The notes below the pieces were generated by a model, which was not told the DNA's origin, ran no database searches, and worked only from the letters and a program-made list of their open reading frames with translations. Source: Chloroflexota bacterium (GTDB lineage Bacteria; Chloroflexota; Limnocylindria; Limnocylindrales; CSP1-4). Taken from it: a DNA stretch of 13,221 nucleotides. This document shows, one piece after another, positions 1 through 7,733 of this stretch. How positions within the stretch are numbered: the stretch's first letter is position 1; each line of letters begins with the position of its first letter. The stretch is from the NCBI GenBank assembly GCA_013698385.1, contig JACCVB010000098.1, positions 1 through 13,221 on the forward strand, read 5' to 3'. The position numbers and the translations under genes were made by a program.

Positions 1-632
1 GTCGCGAGGGCCCATAGCAGGCCGCCCAGGCGCGGGCCGCTGAACTGCGCCGCCCAGACCATCAGGGTCAGTGCCAGGTTGATGTTGCCCGTGTCCAGGT
101 TGGCCCCGAACGGGAAGGCCAAGGCCGCCACCAGGACCGCTGTGGCCAGGGGTCGGCGCCGATAGGCCCAATGGATGGTCCAGAGGAGCAGCAGGATCGT
201 GCTGGCGCGCCAGACGAACCAGGCGACATCCCATGGCAGGATCGCCCATGGGACGAACAGCGGCAGCATCCACGGCGCATACACATACGGCAGGAACGGA
301 CCGATCGGCCGGTACGGGTCACCGCCGTTGAGCCAGAGTCGGACACCCGCCCAGTAGGCGCGTGCGTCCGCGCCGGCCGCGTCGCCTCGGGCGATCATCC
401 CGGCTGCGAGAAGTGAGAAGGTGACGCTCAGGAGGATGATCGCCACGATGTGCCGGCGGTCGCGCAAGCGCGACGCCTCGCGGCGAAGGGCTCTTCGGAA
501 GACCCCGGCTCGTCGACGGGTGGGCGCATCGAGCCGATCCAGCAGGTCCAGCAGGTCGGCCTGGATCCGCCCCTGGCCGCGCGCGGAACCCTTGACGGGC
601 TGGAGTTCCGGCGGAGGGAGCGCGTCGGCCAT
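1..632 (-). CDS. Partial GT87/DUF2029-type membrane glycosyltransferase (C-terminus beyond window)
   Basis: About 210 residues are visible on the minus strand, with no stop before the window edge. After a charged, Arg-rich cytoplasmic stretch (residues 1-60) comes a membrane helix (about 62-80). Then comes an ADARAYWAGVRLW segment followed by NGGDPY (about 88-107), then a Pro/aromatic-rich run with PYVYAPW (about 115-121). Further hydrophobic segments lie at about 138-156 and 163-175, and a GNIN motif sits at 182-185. The GGDPY and GN-N signatures are typical of GT87/DUF2029 polyprenyl-phosphate-sugar glycosyltransferases, multi-pass enzymes that mannosylate or otherwise glycosylate lipids or cell-wall polymers; the sugar cannot be told. 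I chose ATG at 632. An in-frame ATG at 665, adding 11 residues, is an alternative, and neither has a strong ribosome site. The gene diverges from cphB and shows no functional link to it. Family call fairly sure, activity inferred. Confidence 0.72.
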   Translation of the reverse strand, partial: MADALPPPELQPVKGSARGQGRIQADLLDLLDRLDAPTRRRAGVFRRALRREASRLRDRRHIVAIILLSVTFSLLAAGMIARGDAAGADARAYWAGVRLWLNGGDPYRPIGPFLPYVYAPWMLPLFVPWAILPWDVAWFVWRASTILLLLWTIHWAYRRRPLATAVLVAALAFPFGANLDTGNINLALTLMVWAAQFSGPRLGGLLWALA

Positions 633-746
633 CGCCCCCGCATTCTCGCACGGCGGATGGTCCATCCAGGCCGCCCGTCGCCCGCCAGTCCGCGGGTGCG
701 ACGTCGGCGCGTCCGAACGGCCACCCGGTCGCCCCGGTTCGCCGGG

Positions 747-770
747 TATCCTGTCGCGAACCGTAGGAGG
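747..770 (+). promoter_or_regulatory. Putative -10 box and ribosome binding site of cphB
   Basis: TATCCT at 747-752 resembles a -10 hexamer, with no convincing -35 box. AGGAGG at 765-770 is a strong Shine-Dalgarno sequence, but it lies 14 bases before the GTG at 785, longer than usual. An in-frame TAG at 764-766 rules out any start further upstream, so GTG 785 is the only start that keeps the conserved N-terminus. The promoter part is a weak visual match; the ribosome site is more secure. Confidence 0.45.
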
Positions 771-784
771 AGTCGACCGTCTCC

Positions 785-1621
785 GTGAGCGAGGGATCCG
801 TCATCATCATCGGCGGCGCGGAGGACAAGGTCCGCGACCGCGTCATCCTGAGCCGCTTCGCCAGCCTGGCCGGGGGCCGCGACGCCACGATCGCCGTGAT
901 CTCCACGGCGTCATCGCTCGGCCACGAGGCGGGTGATCGATATCGCCAGGTCCTCGGCGAACTCGGCGTCGCGCGCGTCCGGACGATCGACGCGGTCGTG
1001 CGCGCCCAGGCCAATGACGACACGATCGCCCTGGCGCTGCGAGATGCGACCGGCATCTTCATGACCGGCGGCAACCAGCTCCGCCTGTCATCCATCATCG
1101 GCGGCACGCGATTGGCGGACGCGGTGCTCGATCGATTTCGCCAGGGCGCCGTCGTCGCCGGGACGAGCGCCGGCGCCAGCGCGTTGTCCAGCCACATGAT
1201 CGCGTTCGGGGCGAGCGGGGCCACGCCCAAGCACCGGATGGCCCAGATCGCGGCGGGCCTCGGCGTCCTGCCCGGGGTCATCATCGACCAGCATTTCCAG
1301 CAGCGGAACCGACTTGGGCGGCTGCTCAGCCTGATCGCCCAGAACCCGAGCCTGCTGGGCCTCGGCGTGGACGAGGACACGGCTGGGGTGGTCGGGCCGG
1401 ATCACGTCATGGAGGTCATCGGGCGGGGCAGCATCACGGTCGTCGACGGGGCACGCTCGGAGACGGACGCGTGGGAGGTCCACGGCCACCGCCCGCTGAT
1501 GATCAGCGGCGTGGTGCTGCACTCGTTGCCGGCGGGCTATCGATTCGACCTGCGCCGGCGCGAACGGATCGTGGCACCGATCCTCCACGCCCTGCCGGGC
1601 GGCGGCATCGCGTCCAGCTGA
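785..1621 (+). CDS. cphB: Cyanophycinase (peptidase family S51)
   Basis: This is a 278-residue exo-acting serine peptidase that releases beta-Asp-Arg dipeptides from cyanophycin in the cytoplasm; the length is normal for the family. The start of the fold reads SVIIIGGAED. GGNQ lies at 95-98, the nucleophile elbow GTSAG at 126-130 (Ser128), DQHF at 168-171 (His170) followed by Arg174, Arg176 and Arg179, and a GVDED segment holds Glu197. From memory, these match Ser132, Asp172, Gln173, His174, Arg178, Arg180, Arg183 and Glu201 of the Synechocystis enzyme with a constant offset of four, so catalytic and arginine-recognition residues look intact. There is no signal peptide, as expected for the intracellular form. 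The GTG start is fixed by an in-frame stop just upstream. cphA follows 65 bases downstream on the same strand, so synthesis and breakdown are probably controlled together. Confidence 0.95.
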   Translation: MSEGSVIIIGGAEDKVRDRVILSRFASLAGGRDATIAVISTASSLGHEAGDRYRQVLGELGVARVRTIDAVVRAQANDDTIALALRDATGIFMTGGNQLRLSSIIGGTRLADAVLDRFRQGAVVAGTSAGASALSSHMIAFGASGATPKHRMAQIAAGLGVLPGVIIDQHFQQRNRLGRLLSLIAQNPSLLGLGVDEDTAGVVGPDHVMEVIGRGSITVVDGARSETDAWEVHGHRPLMISGVVLHSLPAGYRFDLRRRERIVAPILHALPGGGIASS

Positions 1622-1659
1622 CGGCCCACGCAGACCGGCGTCCGGTTCGGCACGCGCCG

Positions 1660-1681
1660 TACACTGGCGATCCACGGAGGA
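1660..1681 (+). promoter_or_regulatory. Putative -10 box and ribosome binding site of cphA
   Basis: In the 65-base gap after cphB, TACACT (1660-1665) fits a TANNNT -10 box and GGAGGA (1676-1681) is a strong ribosome binding site five bases before GTG 1687. The ribosome site decides the cphA start, because the reading frame stays open back into cphB as far as 1471. The -10 box suggests cphA can be transcribed on its own as well as from the cphB promoter. No -35 box is evident. Confidence 0.55.
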
Positions 1682-1686
1682 ACCGC

Positions 1687-4590
1687 GTGACCGACACCGC
1701 TGAACCCACCACCATCCGACCCCGACGATCCCAGGCTGGCGCGCCCGACGCCGCGCCCGACACGGCTTCCGGCGCTGGCGCGGTGCCCGGCCTCGTCCCG
1801 GGCGCCAGCCCCGCTCCGACCCTCCGGATCATCGAGACCCGCGTCCTGCGCGGCCCCAACTACTGGGCCCGGGAACCGGTCATCCGCCTGCTCGTGGACC
1901 TCGGGGTGCTGGAGGCTCATCCGTCCAACAAGGTGCCGGGGTTCACCGACGCGCTCGTCGCGCTCATCCCCACCCTGGAGGAGCACGCCTGCTCGCTCGG
2001 TCGCCGCGGCGGGTTCGTGAGCCGCCTCCGGGAAGGCACCTGGATGGGCCACATCGCGGAACACGTCGCGCTCGAGTTCCAGAACCTCGCCGGCACGGAC
2101 GTCCGGCACGGCAAGACGCGCGCCGCGGGCAAGCCCGGTCAGTACGACTGCATCTTCGAGTATCGCCAGGAGCAGGTCGGCCTGGAGGCGGGCCGGATGG
2201 CGGTGGCCCTCGTCAATCACCTCGTCGCGCCGGACGACGCAGCCGTCTTCTTCGACTTCGCGCCGGAGCTCGAAAACCTGATCCTCCTGGCGGAGCGCCA
2301 GGCGTTCGGACCGTCCACGCAGGCCTTGATCGACGAGGCGGTCAGCCGCGACATCCCGTTCATCCGGCTGGATCGCCATTCGCTCGTCCAGTTCGGGCAC
2401 GGCATCCACCAGCAGCGCATCCGGGCCACGATGACCTCGAAGACTTCGGCCATCGGCGTCGACGTGGCATCGGACAAGAGCCTGACCAATCGACTGCTCG
2501 ACTCGGCCGGCCTGCCGGTCCCGCGGGCCGACGTCGTCAACACGGAAGATGCGGCGGTCGCGGTCGCGAAGCGCCTCGGTTTCCCGTGCGTGGTCAAGCC
2601 GCTCGACGGCAATCACGGCCGGGGCGTCCACCTGGACCTGCGCAGCGAGGAGGCCGTCCGGGTGGCCTTCCAGGGGGCCGTCGCCCAGAGTCGAGCGGGC
2701 GACGTCGTCGTCGAGACCTACGTCGCGGGCAACGACTACCGCTGCCTGGTCATCGGTGGCCAGGTGGCGGCCATCGCGGAACGGGTCCCGGCCAGCGTCA
2801 CCGGTGATGGCGAGCACAGCGTGCGCCAGCTGGCGGACCTGGCCAACGCGGATCCTCGCCGGGGCATCGGTCACGAGAAGGTCCTCACCCGGATCAAGCT
2901 GGACGCCGCGGCCGAGGCCCTCGTGCGAGCCCAGGGTTACGACCTTGCCGACGTCCCTCCGGCGGGCACGTGGGTCAAGCTGGCGCTGACCGGCAACATG
3001 TCGACCGGCGGGACCTCCATCGACCGGACGATCGAAGCTCACCCGGACAACGTCGAGATCGCCGAGACCGCGGCGCGAATCGTCGGACTCGACGTCGCGG
3101 GCATCGACTTCATCTGCCCGGACATCGCCACGCCCGTGCGCGAGACCGGCGGCGCGATCGTCGAGGTGAACGCGGCACCGGGCTTCCGGATGCACACCCA
3201 CCCGACCGAGGGCGAGCCCCAGTACGTCGCCCGCCCGGTGATCGACTCGCTCTTCCCGGCCGGCTCTTCGGCGCGCATCCCGATCATCAGCGTGACCGGC
3301 ACGAACGGCAAGACGACGACCGTTCGGATGATCGCCCACATCATGAAGCTCAAAGGTCGGCGCGTGGGCATGACGTCGACGGACGGCATCGTGATCGATG
3401 GCCGGCTGATCAAGAAGGGCGACATGTCCGGGCCGAAGTCGGCCCAGATGGTGCTCCAGAACCCGACCGTGGACACGGCCGTCTTCGAGGTCGCACGTGG
3501 CGGGATCCTGCGGGAGGGTCTCGGCTATGACCGCAACGATGTCGCCGTGGTGACCAACGTCACGGGCGACCACCTGGGCCTGGGTGGCATCACCTCGCTC
3601 GGCCAGCTCGCCAATGTCAAGGGCGTCGTGGTCGAGGCGGTCCCCCGTTCAGGTTCCGCCGTCCTGAACGCCGACGACGCGCACGTCTACCGGATGGGTC
3701 GGCATTGCGCCGGGCGGGTCGTGCTGTTCAGCATGTCCACCCAGAAGGGCGAGGACGGCTTCGATCGCGTGGATGGCCACACGAGCCGGGGTAACGCCGC
3801 GTTCTGTCTCGAGCCGACCCCCGAGGGCGAATTGATCGTGCTCAAGCTCGGTCCGCGCAAGATGCCGGTCCTGTACACCCACCTGATCCCGGCCACCTTC
3901 GCCGGGCGGGCCCGGATGAACGTCGCGAACGCCCTGGCGGCGTCGGCGGCGGCCTGGGCGGCGGGTGCCCACCTGCACGATATCCGCCAGGGCCTGCGGA
4001 CCTTCTCGACCTCGTTCTTCCAGGCGCCGGGTCGCTTGAACCTGCTCGAATTCGGGGGCATCCGCCTCGTGATCGACTACTGCCACAACGTGGACGGCAT
4101 GCGCCAGCTGGCCGATTTCGTCGGTCGGATGATGGTCGATCCCCAGACGAAGGCCGGGCGCGTGGGGGCCGCGCAGACGGGCGCGCGGCGGGGGAGGGCG
4201 ATCGGCGTCCTGGGCATCCCCGGCGACAGGCGCGACGAGGACCAGCGCGAATACGGCGCGCTCGCGGCGGGCGCGTTCGACGAGATCATCGTGCGAGAGG
4301 ACAAGAACCTGCGTGGCCGCGCGCCCGGTGAGGCTGCGAGCCACGTGATCGAAGGGGTCCGGACGGCCCGCGCGGCGGGGACCGCGAGGGCGACGCGCGC
4401 GGACAAGGTGCTCGAGGAGATGACGGCGGTTCGAACGGCCCTTCGCCGGGCCATCCCGGGCGATCTGATCGTGTGCTGCGTGGACGACGCGATCGGCGTC
4501 TATCGCGAGGCGATGGGCGCGGCCGGCCAGGCCGGAGGCAGCCGGACGGCGTTCGCGGATCCGGGCGAGCTGGAGGCCCCGGAGGGGTAA
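1687..4590 (+). CDS. cphA: Cyanophycin synthetase
   Basis: This 967-residue enzyme makes cyanophycin from Asp, Arg and ATP. Residues 1-45 are a low-complexity Ala/Pro/Gly leader not usual in the family. The N domain (about 46-215) opens with LRIIETRVLRGPNYW and carries HIAEH (122-126). The ATP-grasp domain (about 215-525), which extends the Asp backbone, has KPLDGNHGRGV (304-314) and EVNAAPGF (493-500). The Mur-ligase-like domain (about 530-945), which joins Arg to the side chain, has GTNGKTT (538-544), Glu601 in EVARGG, Lys645, NADD (661-664), NVANA (745-749) and DYCHN (797-801). All three modules look intact. Cyanobacterial CphA is about 870-900 residues; the excess is the leader plus a short acidic tail. 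HIAEH resembles the metallopeptidase site reported to make polymer primers in some CphA1 enzymes. The gene follows cphB and ends 24 bases from the convergent Mur-ligase gene. Confidence 0.96.
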   Translation: MTDTAEPTTIRPRRSQAGAPDAAPDTASGAGAVPGLVPGASPAPTLRIIETRVLRGPNYWAREPVIRLLVDLGVLEAHPSNKVPGFTDALVALIPTLEEHACSLGRRGGFVSRLREGTWMGHIAEHVALEFQNLAGTDVRHGKTRAAGKPGQYDCIFEYRQEQVGLEAGRMAVALVNHLVAPDDAAVFFDFAPELENLILLAERQAFGPSTQALIDEAVSRDIPFIRLDRHSLVQFGHGIHQQRIRATMTSKTSAIGVDVASDKSLTNRLLDSAGLPVPRADVVNTEDAAVAVAKRLGFPCVVKPLDGNHGRGVHLDLRSEEAVRVAFQGAVAQSRAGDVVVETYVAGNDYRCLVIGGQVAAIAERVPASVTGDGEHSVRQLADLANADPRRGIGHEKVLTRIKLDAAAEALVRAQGYDLADVPPAGTWVKLALTGNMSTGGTSIDRTIEAHPDNVEIAETAARIVGLDVAGIDFICPDIATPVRETGGAIVEVNAAPGFRMHTHPTEGEPQYVARPVIDSLFPAGSSARIPIISVTGTNGKTTTVRMIAHIMKLKGRRVGMTSTDGIVIDGRLIKKGDMSGPKSAQMVLQNPTVDTAVFEVARGGILREGLGYDRNDVAVVTNVTGDHLGLGGITSLGQLANVKGVVVEAVPRSGSAVLNADDAHVYRMGRHCAGRVVLFSMSTQKGEDGFDRVDGHTSRGNAAFCLEPTPEGELIVLKLGPRKMPVLYTHLIPATFAGRARMNVANALAASAAAWAAGAHLHDIRQGLRTFSTSFFQAPGRLNLLEFGGIRLVIDYCHNVDGMRQLADFVGRMMVDPQTKAGRVGAAQTGARRGRAIGVLGIPGDRRDEDQREYGALAAGAFDEIIVREDKNLRGRAPGEAASHVIEGVRTARAAGTARATRADKVLEEMTAVRTALRRAIPGDLIVCCVDDAIGVYREAMGAAGQAGGSRTAFADPGELEAPEG

Positions 4591-4614
4591 CGTGGCGGGA
4601 GCCGGCGGATCGCG

Positions 4615-6372
4615 CTAGCCGCGGCGGGGCCGCTCCTGAAGTCGAGGCACAAGGCGAGTCAGCTCCTCCGCCACGTCGACCGGGCGCGCGCCGAGCACGT
4701 CGAGCAACTGGAAGACGCCGTCGCGATCCTCGTGGCACATCAGGACGATGACCCGCGCGGCGTCCCGCCGCCCGTCGCGATCGGCGCCGTTCAGTTCGGC
4801 CCGCAGGGCGGCGGTCTCGGTCTCGTAGATCGGCACGTCCGCGACCTGACCACCCCCGGTGGCCACGCCTGCCAGTAGCTCCCCGACGATCGAGCCCTCG
4901 GTCCGGCCGCGCAGGTACTTGCGGGTCTCCTTGACGGCGACGCGTTGGGCCCGTTCGGCGGCGATCCGCCCGATCCCGCGCAGCGTGTCGTCCGGCCGGT
5001 CGCCGGCCGTCCCGATGATCGCCGTGATCGGCGCCGTCCGCCCGGCGGCTCCGGCGGCCAGTCCCTCGGCCACGTCCAGGACCGCGCTGATGCCGGCCTC
5101 GTTGTGGGCGAAGTCCACGATCACGAGGCGCTGGCCAAGGCGGAACAGGTTCAGCCGTCCCGGCGATCGCTCGGTCGATGGGCGGAAGTCCATCAAGCCC
5201 TCGCGTACCTGCTCCTGGCTGGCACCGAGCCCACGTGCTGCCGCAGCCGCAGCGAGTGCATTGGCGACGTTGTGCCGAGCGAGCCCGCCGATCGTGATCG
5301 GGACGCGCGCGGCCTCGACGATCCGCCGCACGGTCCTTCCCTCCACCTCACACAGCCAGCCACCGCGGACCAGGTAGGCGAGCCCACCGCGGGCCATGTG
5401 CCGCCCGACGACACTCGGCTGGGAAGCCTCGTCGGTCAGGCTGAAGAAGGCGACCCGGGCCTTGACCCGCCGGGCGACCGCGGCGACCAGCCGGTCATCG
5501 CCATTGAGCACGACCCGACCGTCCGGCTTCGTGATCCGGCAGATCGTGGACTTCACCTCGGCCAGTTCCGGGAGCGTGTGGATCCCCTGGAGGTCGAGGT
5601 GGTCCGACGAGACGTTCGTCAGCACGCTCACATCGTTCGACTCGTAGCCCATGCCGCGCAGGACCAGGCCACCCCGGGCCGTCTCCAGGACGGCGACCTC
5701 GATGTCGCTCCGGCCCAGGATCAAGTGCGCCCCGGCGGGACCGGTCCAGTCGCCGGCATCGATCATCCGCTCGTCGACGAGGACCCCGTCCGAGGTCGTC
5801 GTCCCGACCCGCCTGCCTGCCCGGAGGAGGATATGGGTGATCAGCCGGGTGACGGTCGACTTGCCGTTCGTGCCGGAGATGGACACGATGGGCACCTTCC
5901 GGTCCTGGTCGCGCAACCAGCTTGGCGGCGCCGTGCCAGCTTCCGCGATCCGCTCCGACCAGCGAGCCAGGAGCCGCTCCTGGGCGCCCGTCAAGCGGGC
6001 CGTGCGCGAGGGCGAGACGTCGCGTCCCTCGAGGGCAAGGGCGGCCTCGGTCAGGACGCGCGCCCGATCCTCACCTGTCCACGGGTACGAGACGATCCAG
6101 TGGCCGGGGTCGGACGAGCGATGGACGAGGAGTCCGCCGCGTCCCTCGCCGTGATCGACTCGCAAGCGACGGATCCAGGCCGCGAGGTCGGCGATCGGAT
6201 CCGGCCAGTCGCGTGACGGGATGGCAGCACCGAGCTGGACGAGGGCATGTCGACCCGGGTCGCGCTGGCCGTACCACGTTCGTCGGCGACCGAGGGCGAG
6301 CTCCAATTTCACCACCGGCTCGAGCCGATAGACGCTGGGTCCTTCGAGCAGCCGGATCTCGATCAATCGCAC
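4615..6372 (-). CDS. CphA-like Mur ligase lacking the ATP-grasp domain
   Basis: This 585-residue protein opens with VRLIEIRLLEGPSVYRLEP, clearly related to the CphA N-terminus. A short, divergent N domain follows (to about 125; residues 92-120 align with CphA 153-183). Residues 160-560 are a complete CphA-type Mur-ligase half: GTNGKST (167-173), Glu230 in ETARGG, Lys274, NGDD (290-293), HNVANA (367-372), GRLN (405-408), FAHN (421-424) and GDRPDD (457-462). The roughly 310-residue ATP-grasp domain of CphA is absent, and so is the HxxEH motif. It should therefore join an amino acid to a carboxylate using ATP but not extend an aspartate backbone. It differs from CphA2, which by my recollection keeps ATP-grasp and has a reduced Mur half. 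GTG 6372 starts exactly at the conserved N-terminus; starts further up would overlap the divergent peptidase gene. Substrate unknown; possibly Arg on a beta-Asp acceptor. Confidence 0.85.
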   Translation of the reverse strand: MRLIEIRLLEGPSVYRLEPVVKLELALGRRRTWYGQRDPGRHALVQLGAAIPSRDWPDPIADLAAWIRRLRVDHGEGRGGLLVHRSSDPGHWIVSYPWTGEDRARVLTEAALALEGRDVSPSRTARLTGAQERLLARWSERIAEAGTAPPSWLRDQDRKVPIVSISGTNGKSTVTRLITHILLRAGRRVGTTTSDGVLVDERMIDAGDWTGPAGAHLILGRSDIEVAVLETARGGLVLRGMGYESNDVSVLTNVSSDHLDLQGIHTLPELAEVKSTICRITKPDGRVVLNGDDRLVAAVARRVKARVAFFSLTDEASQPSVVGRHMARGGLAYLVRGGWLCEVEGRTVRRIVEAARVPITIGGLARHNVANALAAAAAARGLGASQEQVREGLMDFRPSTERSPGRLNLFRLGQRLVIVDFAHNEAGISAVLDVAEGLAAGAAGRTAPITAIIGTAGDRPDDTLRGIGRIAAERAQRVAVKETRKYLRGRTEGSIVGELLAGVATGGGQVADVPIYETETAALRAELNGADRDGRRDAARVIVLMCHEDRDGVFQLLDVLGARPVDVAEELTRLVPRLQERPRRG

Positions 6373-6381
6373 GGTCCGGGC

Positions 6382-6387
6382 AGGATA
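6382..6387 (-). promoter_or_regulatory. -10 box of the CphA-like Mur ligase (near-leaderless)
   Basis: Read on the minus strand, TATCCT ends nine bases before the GTG start at 6372, so transcription would begin within about three bases of the start codon. There is no Shine-Dalgarno sequence. The -10 box of the divergent peptidase gene lies 18 bases away, so each promoter's -35 region overlaps the other's -10 box. Confidence 0.5.
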
Positions 6388-6405
6388 ACGGAGGCCGGGC
6401 CCCGG

Positions 6406-6411
6406 TAGACT
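6406..6411 (+). promoter_or_regulatory. -10 box of the M20 peptidase gene (leaderless transcript)
   Basis: TAGACT ends seven bases before ATG 6419, so the expected transcription start falls on or beside the A of the start codon. No ribosome binding site exists in the seven bases between. The same geometry recurs before the MFS gene, which supports a genuine leaderless promoter type in this organism. Confidence 0.6.
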
Positions 6412-6418
6412 GCCGGTC

Positions 6419-7705
6419 ATGTCCGACTCCACCATCGACCTCGCCGGCTCGGCCGACGACCCTGCCGCGCCCGACACCGGATCGCGCGCGGTGGACCCCC
6501 AGCTCGACGCGCTGCGGGCGGCCATCGCGGCGGACCTGCCGGCCTATCTGGACGACCTGCGCCGCCTGGTCGACACGGACTGCGGCTCGTACACGCCCGA
6601 GGGCGTGAACGAGATCGGTCGCTGGACCGCCGACTTCCTGCGCGAGCTGGGCGCGGAGCTGGACATCCGGCCCGACCCGTCGGGGCGATTCGGTGACACC
6701 GTCGTGGCCACATTCTCCGGCCGGTCGGGCGGGGCGAGGGTCCTGCTCATCGGGCACATGGACACGGTGTTCGACCCCGGCACCGTGGCGGAACGGCCAT
6801 TCCGGATCGATGACGGCGTCGCGTATGGCCCCGGCGTCACGGACATGAAGTCCGGGTTGCTGGCCGGCCTGTACGCTCTCAAGTCGATCATCGGCGAGCA
6901 GGGCGGTCTGCCGTTCGAACGCCTGACGTTCATCGCCAATCCGGACGAGGAGGTCGGCTCACCGACGTCGTCGGTACACATCCGCGAAGTGGCCGCGGAC
7001 GCGGATGCCTGCCTGGTCCTCGAATGTGCCCGCGCCAACGGGGACATCGTGTCCGCCCGCAAGGGCATCCTGGACACGCGCCTCACCGTCCACGGCCGGG
7101 CGGCCCACGCCGGGGTGGAGCCCGAGAAGGGGCGCAATGCGATCCTCGAGGCGGCCCGGCTCGTGCGCGACCTGCATGGTCTCAACGGTCGCTGGCCGGG
7201 GGTCAGCGTGAATGTCGGGGTGATCCGCGGGGGCACCCGGCCCAACGTCGTCGCCGAGCGCTGTGAATTGGAAGTGGACGTACGGGCCACGACCTCCGAG
7301 GGGCTCGACGCGGTCGAGGCCGCGGTTCGCGAGGTGGCGGCCGCGACCGAAGTGGCCGACACGACGGTGGACGCACAGGTGATGGTCGCCTGGCGACCGA
7401 TGGAAAAGCTGGAGCGCAGTGGGCGTTTGGTCGAGCACGCGCAGGCCGTGGCCTCGCGCCTGGGATTCAGCATCAAGGACACCTCGACCGGCGGCGCCTC
7501 GGACGCGAACTCGACCTCGGGCATGGGGGTGCCAAGCCTGGATGGCCTGGGGCCGATCGGTGGCAGCGACCACTCGCCGTCGGAATATCTGGATGTCGAT
7601 TCGATCGTGCCCCGGACGGCCCTGTTGGCCGGGTTGCTGCTCGCCATCGCGCGCGATCCCGAGATCCTCGCCTGGCGCGACGACGACCCGCGTTTCGCTC
7701 CGTGA
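6419..7705 (+). CDS. M20 family metallopeptidase, glutamate carboxypeptidase (CPG2) type
   Basis: This 428-residue di-zinc amidohydrolase has the full M20 metal set: His113 and Asp115 in GHMDT, Asp142 in GVTDMKSG, catalytic Glu177 and metal-binding Glu178 in NPDEEVGS, Glu202 in LVLECA, and His385 in GGSDHSPSE. The spacing closely matches Pseudomonas carboxypeptidase G2 as I recall it. HAGVEPEKGRNA (230-241) and GGTRPN (271-276) mark the lid/dimerisation domain. There is no signal peptide, so it probably acts in the cytoplasm, unlike secreted CPG2. Family members hydrolyse C-terminal glutamate or related amide bonds. Next to cphB, cphA and a CphA-like ligase, a beta-Asp-Arg or similar isopeptide is an attractive substrate, but that is inference. 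It is divergent from the Mur ligase, and a Rid-family gene follows 28 bases downstream, probably in one transcript. Confidence 0.9.
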   Translation: MSDSTIDLAGSADDPAAPDTGSRAVDPQLDALRAAIAADLPAYLDDLRRLVDTDCGSYTPEGVNEIGRWTADFLRELGAELDIRPDPSGRFGDTVVATFSGRSGGARVLLIGHMDTVFDPGTVAERPFRIDDGVAYGPGVTDMKSGLLAGLYALKSIIGEQGGLPFERLTFIANPDEEVGSPTSSVHIREVAADADACLVLECARANGDIVSARKGILDTRLTVHGRAAHAGVEPEKGRNAILEAARLVRDLHGLNGRWPGVSVNVGVIRGGTRPNVVAERCELEVDVRATTSEGLDAVEAAVREVAAATEVADTTVDAQVMVAWRPMEKLERSGRLVEHAQAVASRLGFSIKDTSTGGASDANSTSGMGVPSLDGLGPIGGSDHSPSEYLDVDSIVPRTALLAGLLLAIARDPEILAWRDDDPRFAP

Positions 7706-7733
7706 GGGGGCGCCTGGCGAGGGCGTGCGCCCC

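Noticed and set aside
319..1380. Minus-strand open frame across the glycosyltransferase and cphB
   Set aside because: Overlaps two well-supported genes, and its Arg/Pro/Ser-rich product lacks any motif.
1471..1686. Longer N-terminus for cphA starting inside cphB
   Set aside because: Would overlap cphB by about 150 bases and bypass the strong ribosome site before GTG 1687.
1537..3573. Long open frame (about 678 codons) antisense to cphA
   Set aside because: Composition is Arg/Asp/His-rich without domains and mirrors the strong codon bias of cphA on the other strand; typical of high-GC DNA.
4591..4614. Terminator between the convergent cphA and Mur ligase genes
   Set aside because: Only 24 bases, no clean hairpin and no T-run visible.
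4945..6216. Plus-strand open frame (about 423 codons) opposite the CphA-like Mur ligase
   Set aside because: The opposite strand encodes conserved Mur-ligase motifs across the whole length; this frame shows no recognisable domain or ribosome site.
6373..6525. Longer N-terminus for the CphA-like Mur ligase
   Set aside because: Would overlap the start of the divergent M20 gene; the conserved family start coincides with GTG 6372 and a -10 box.
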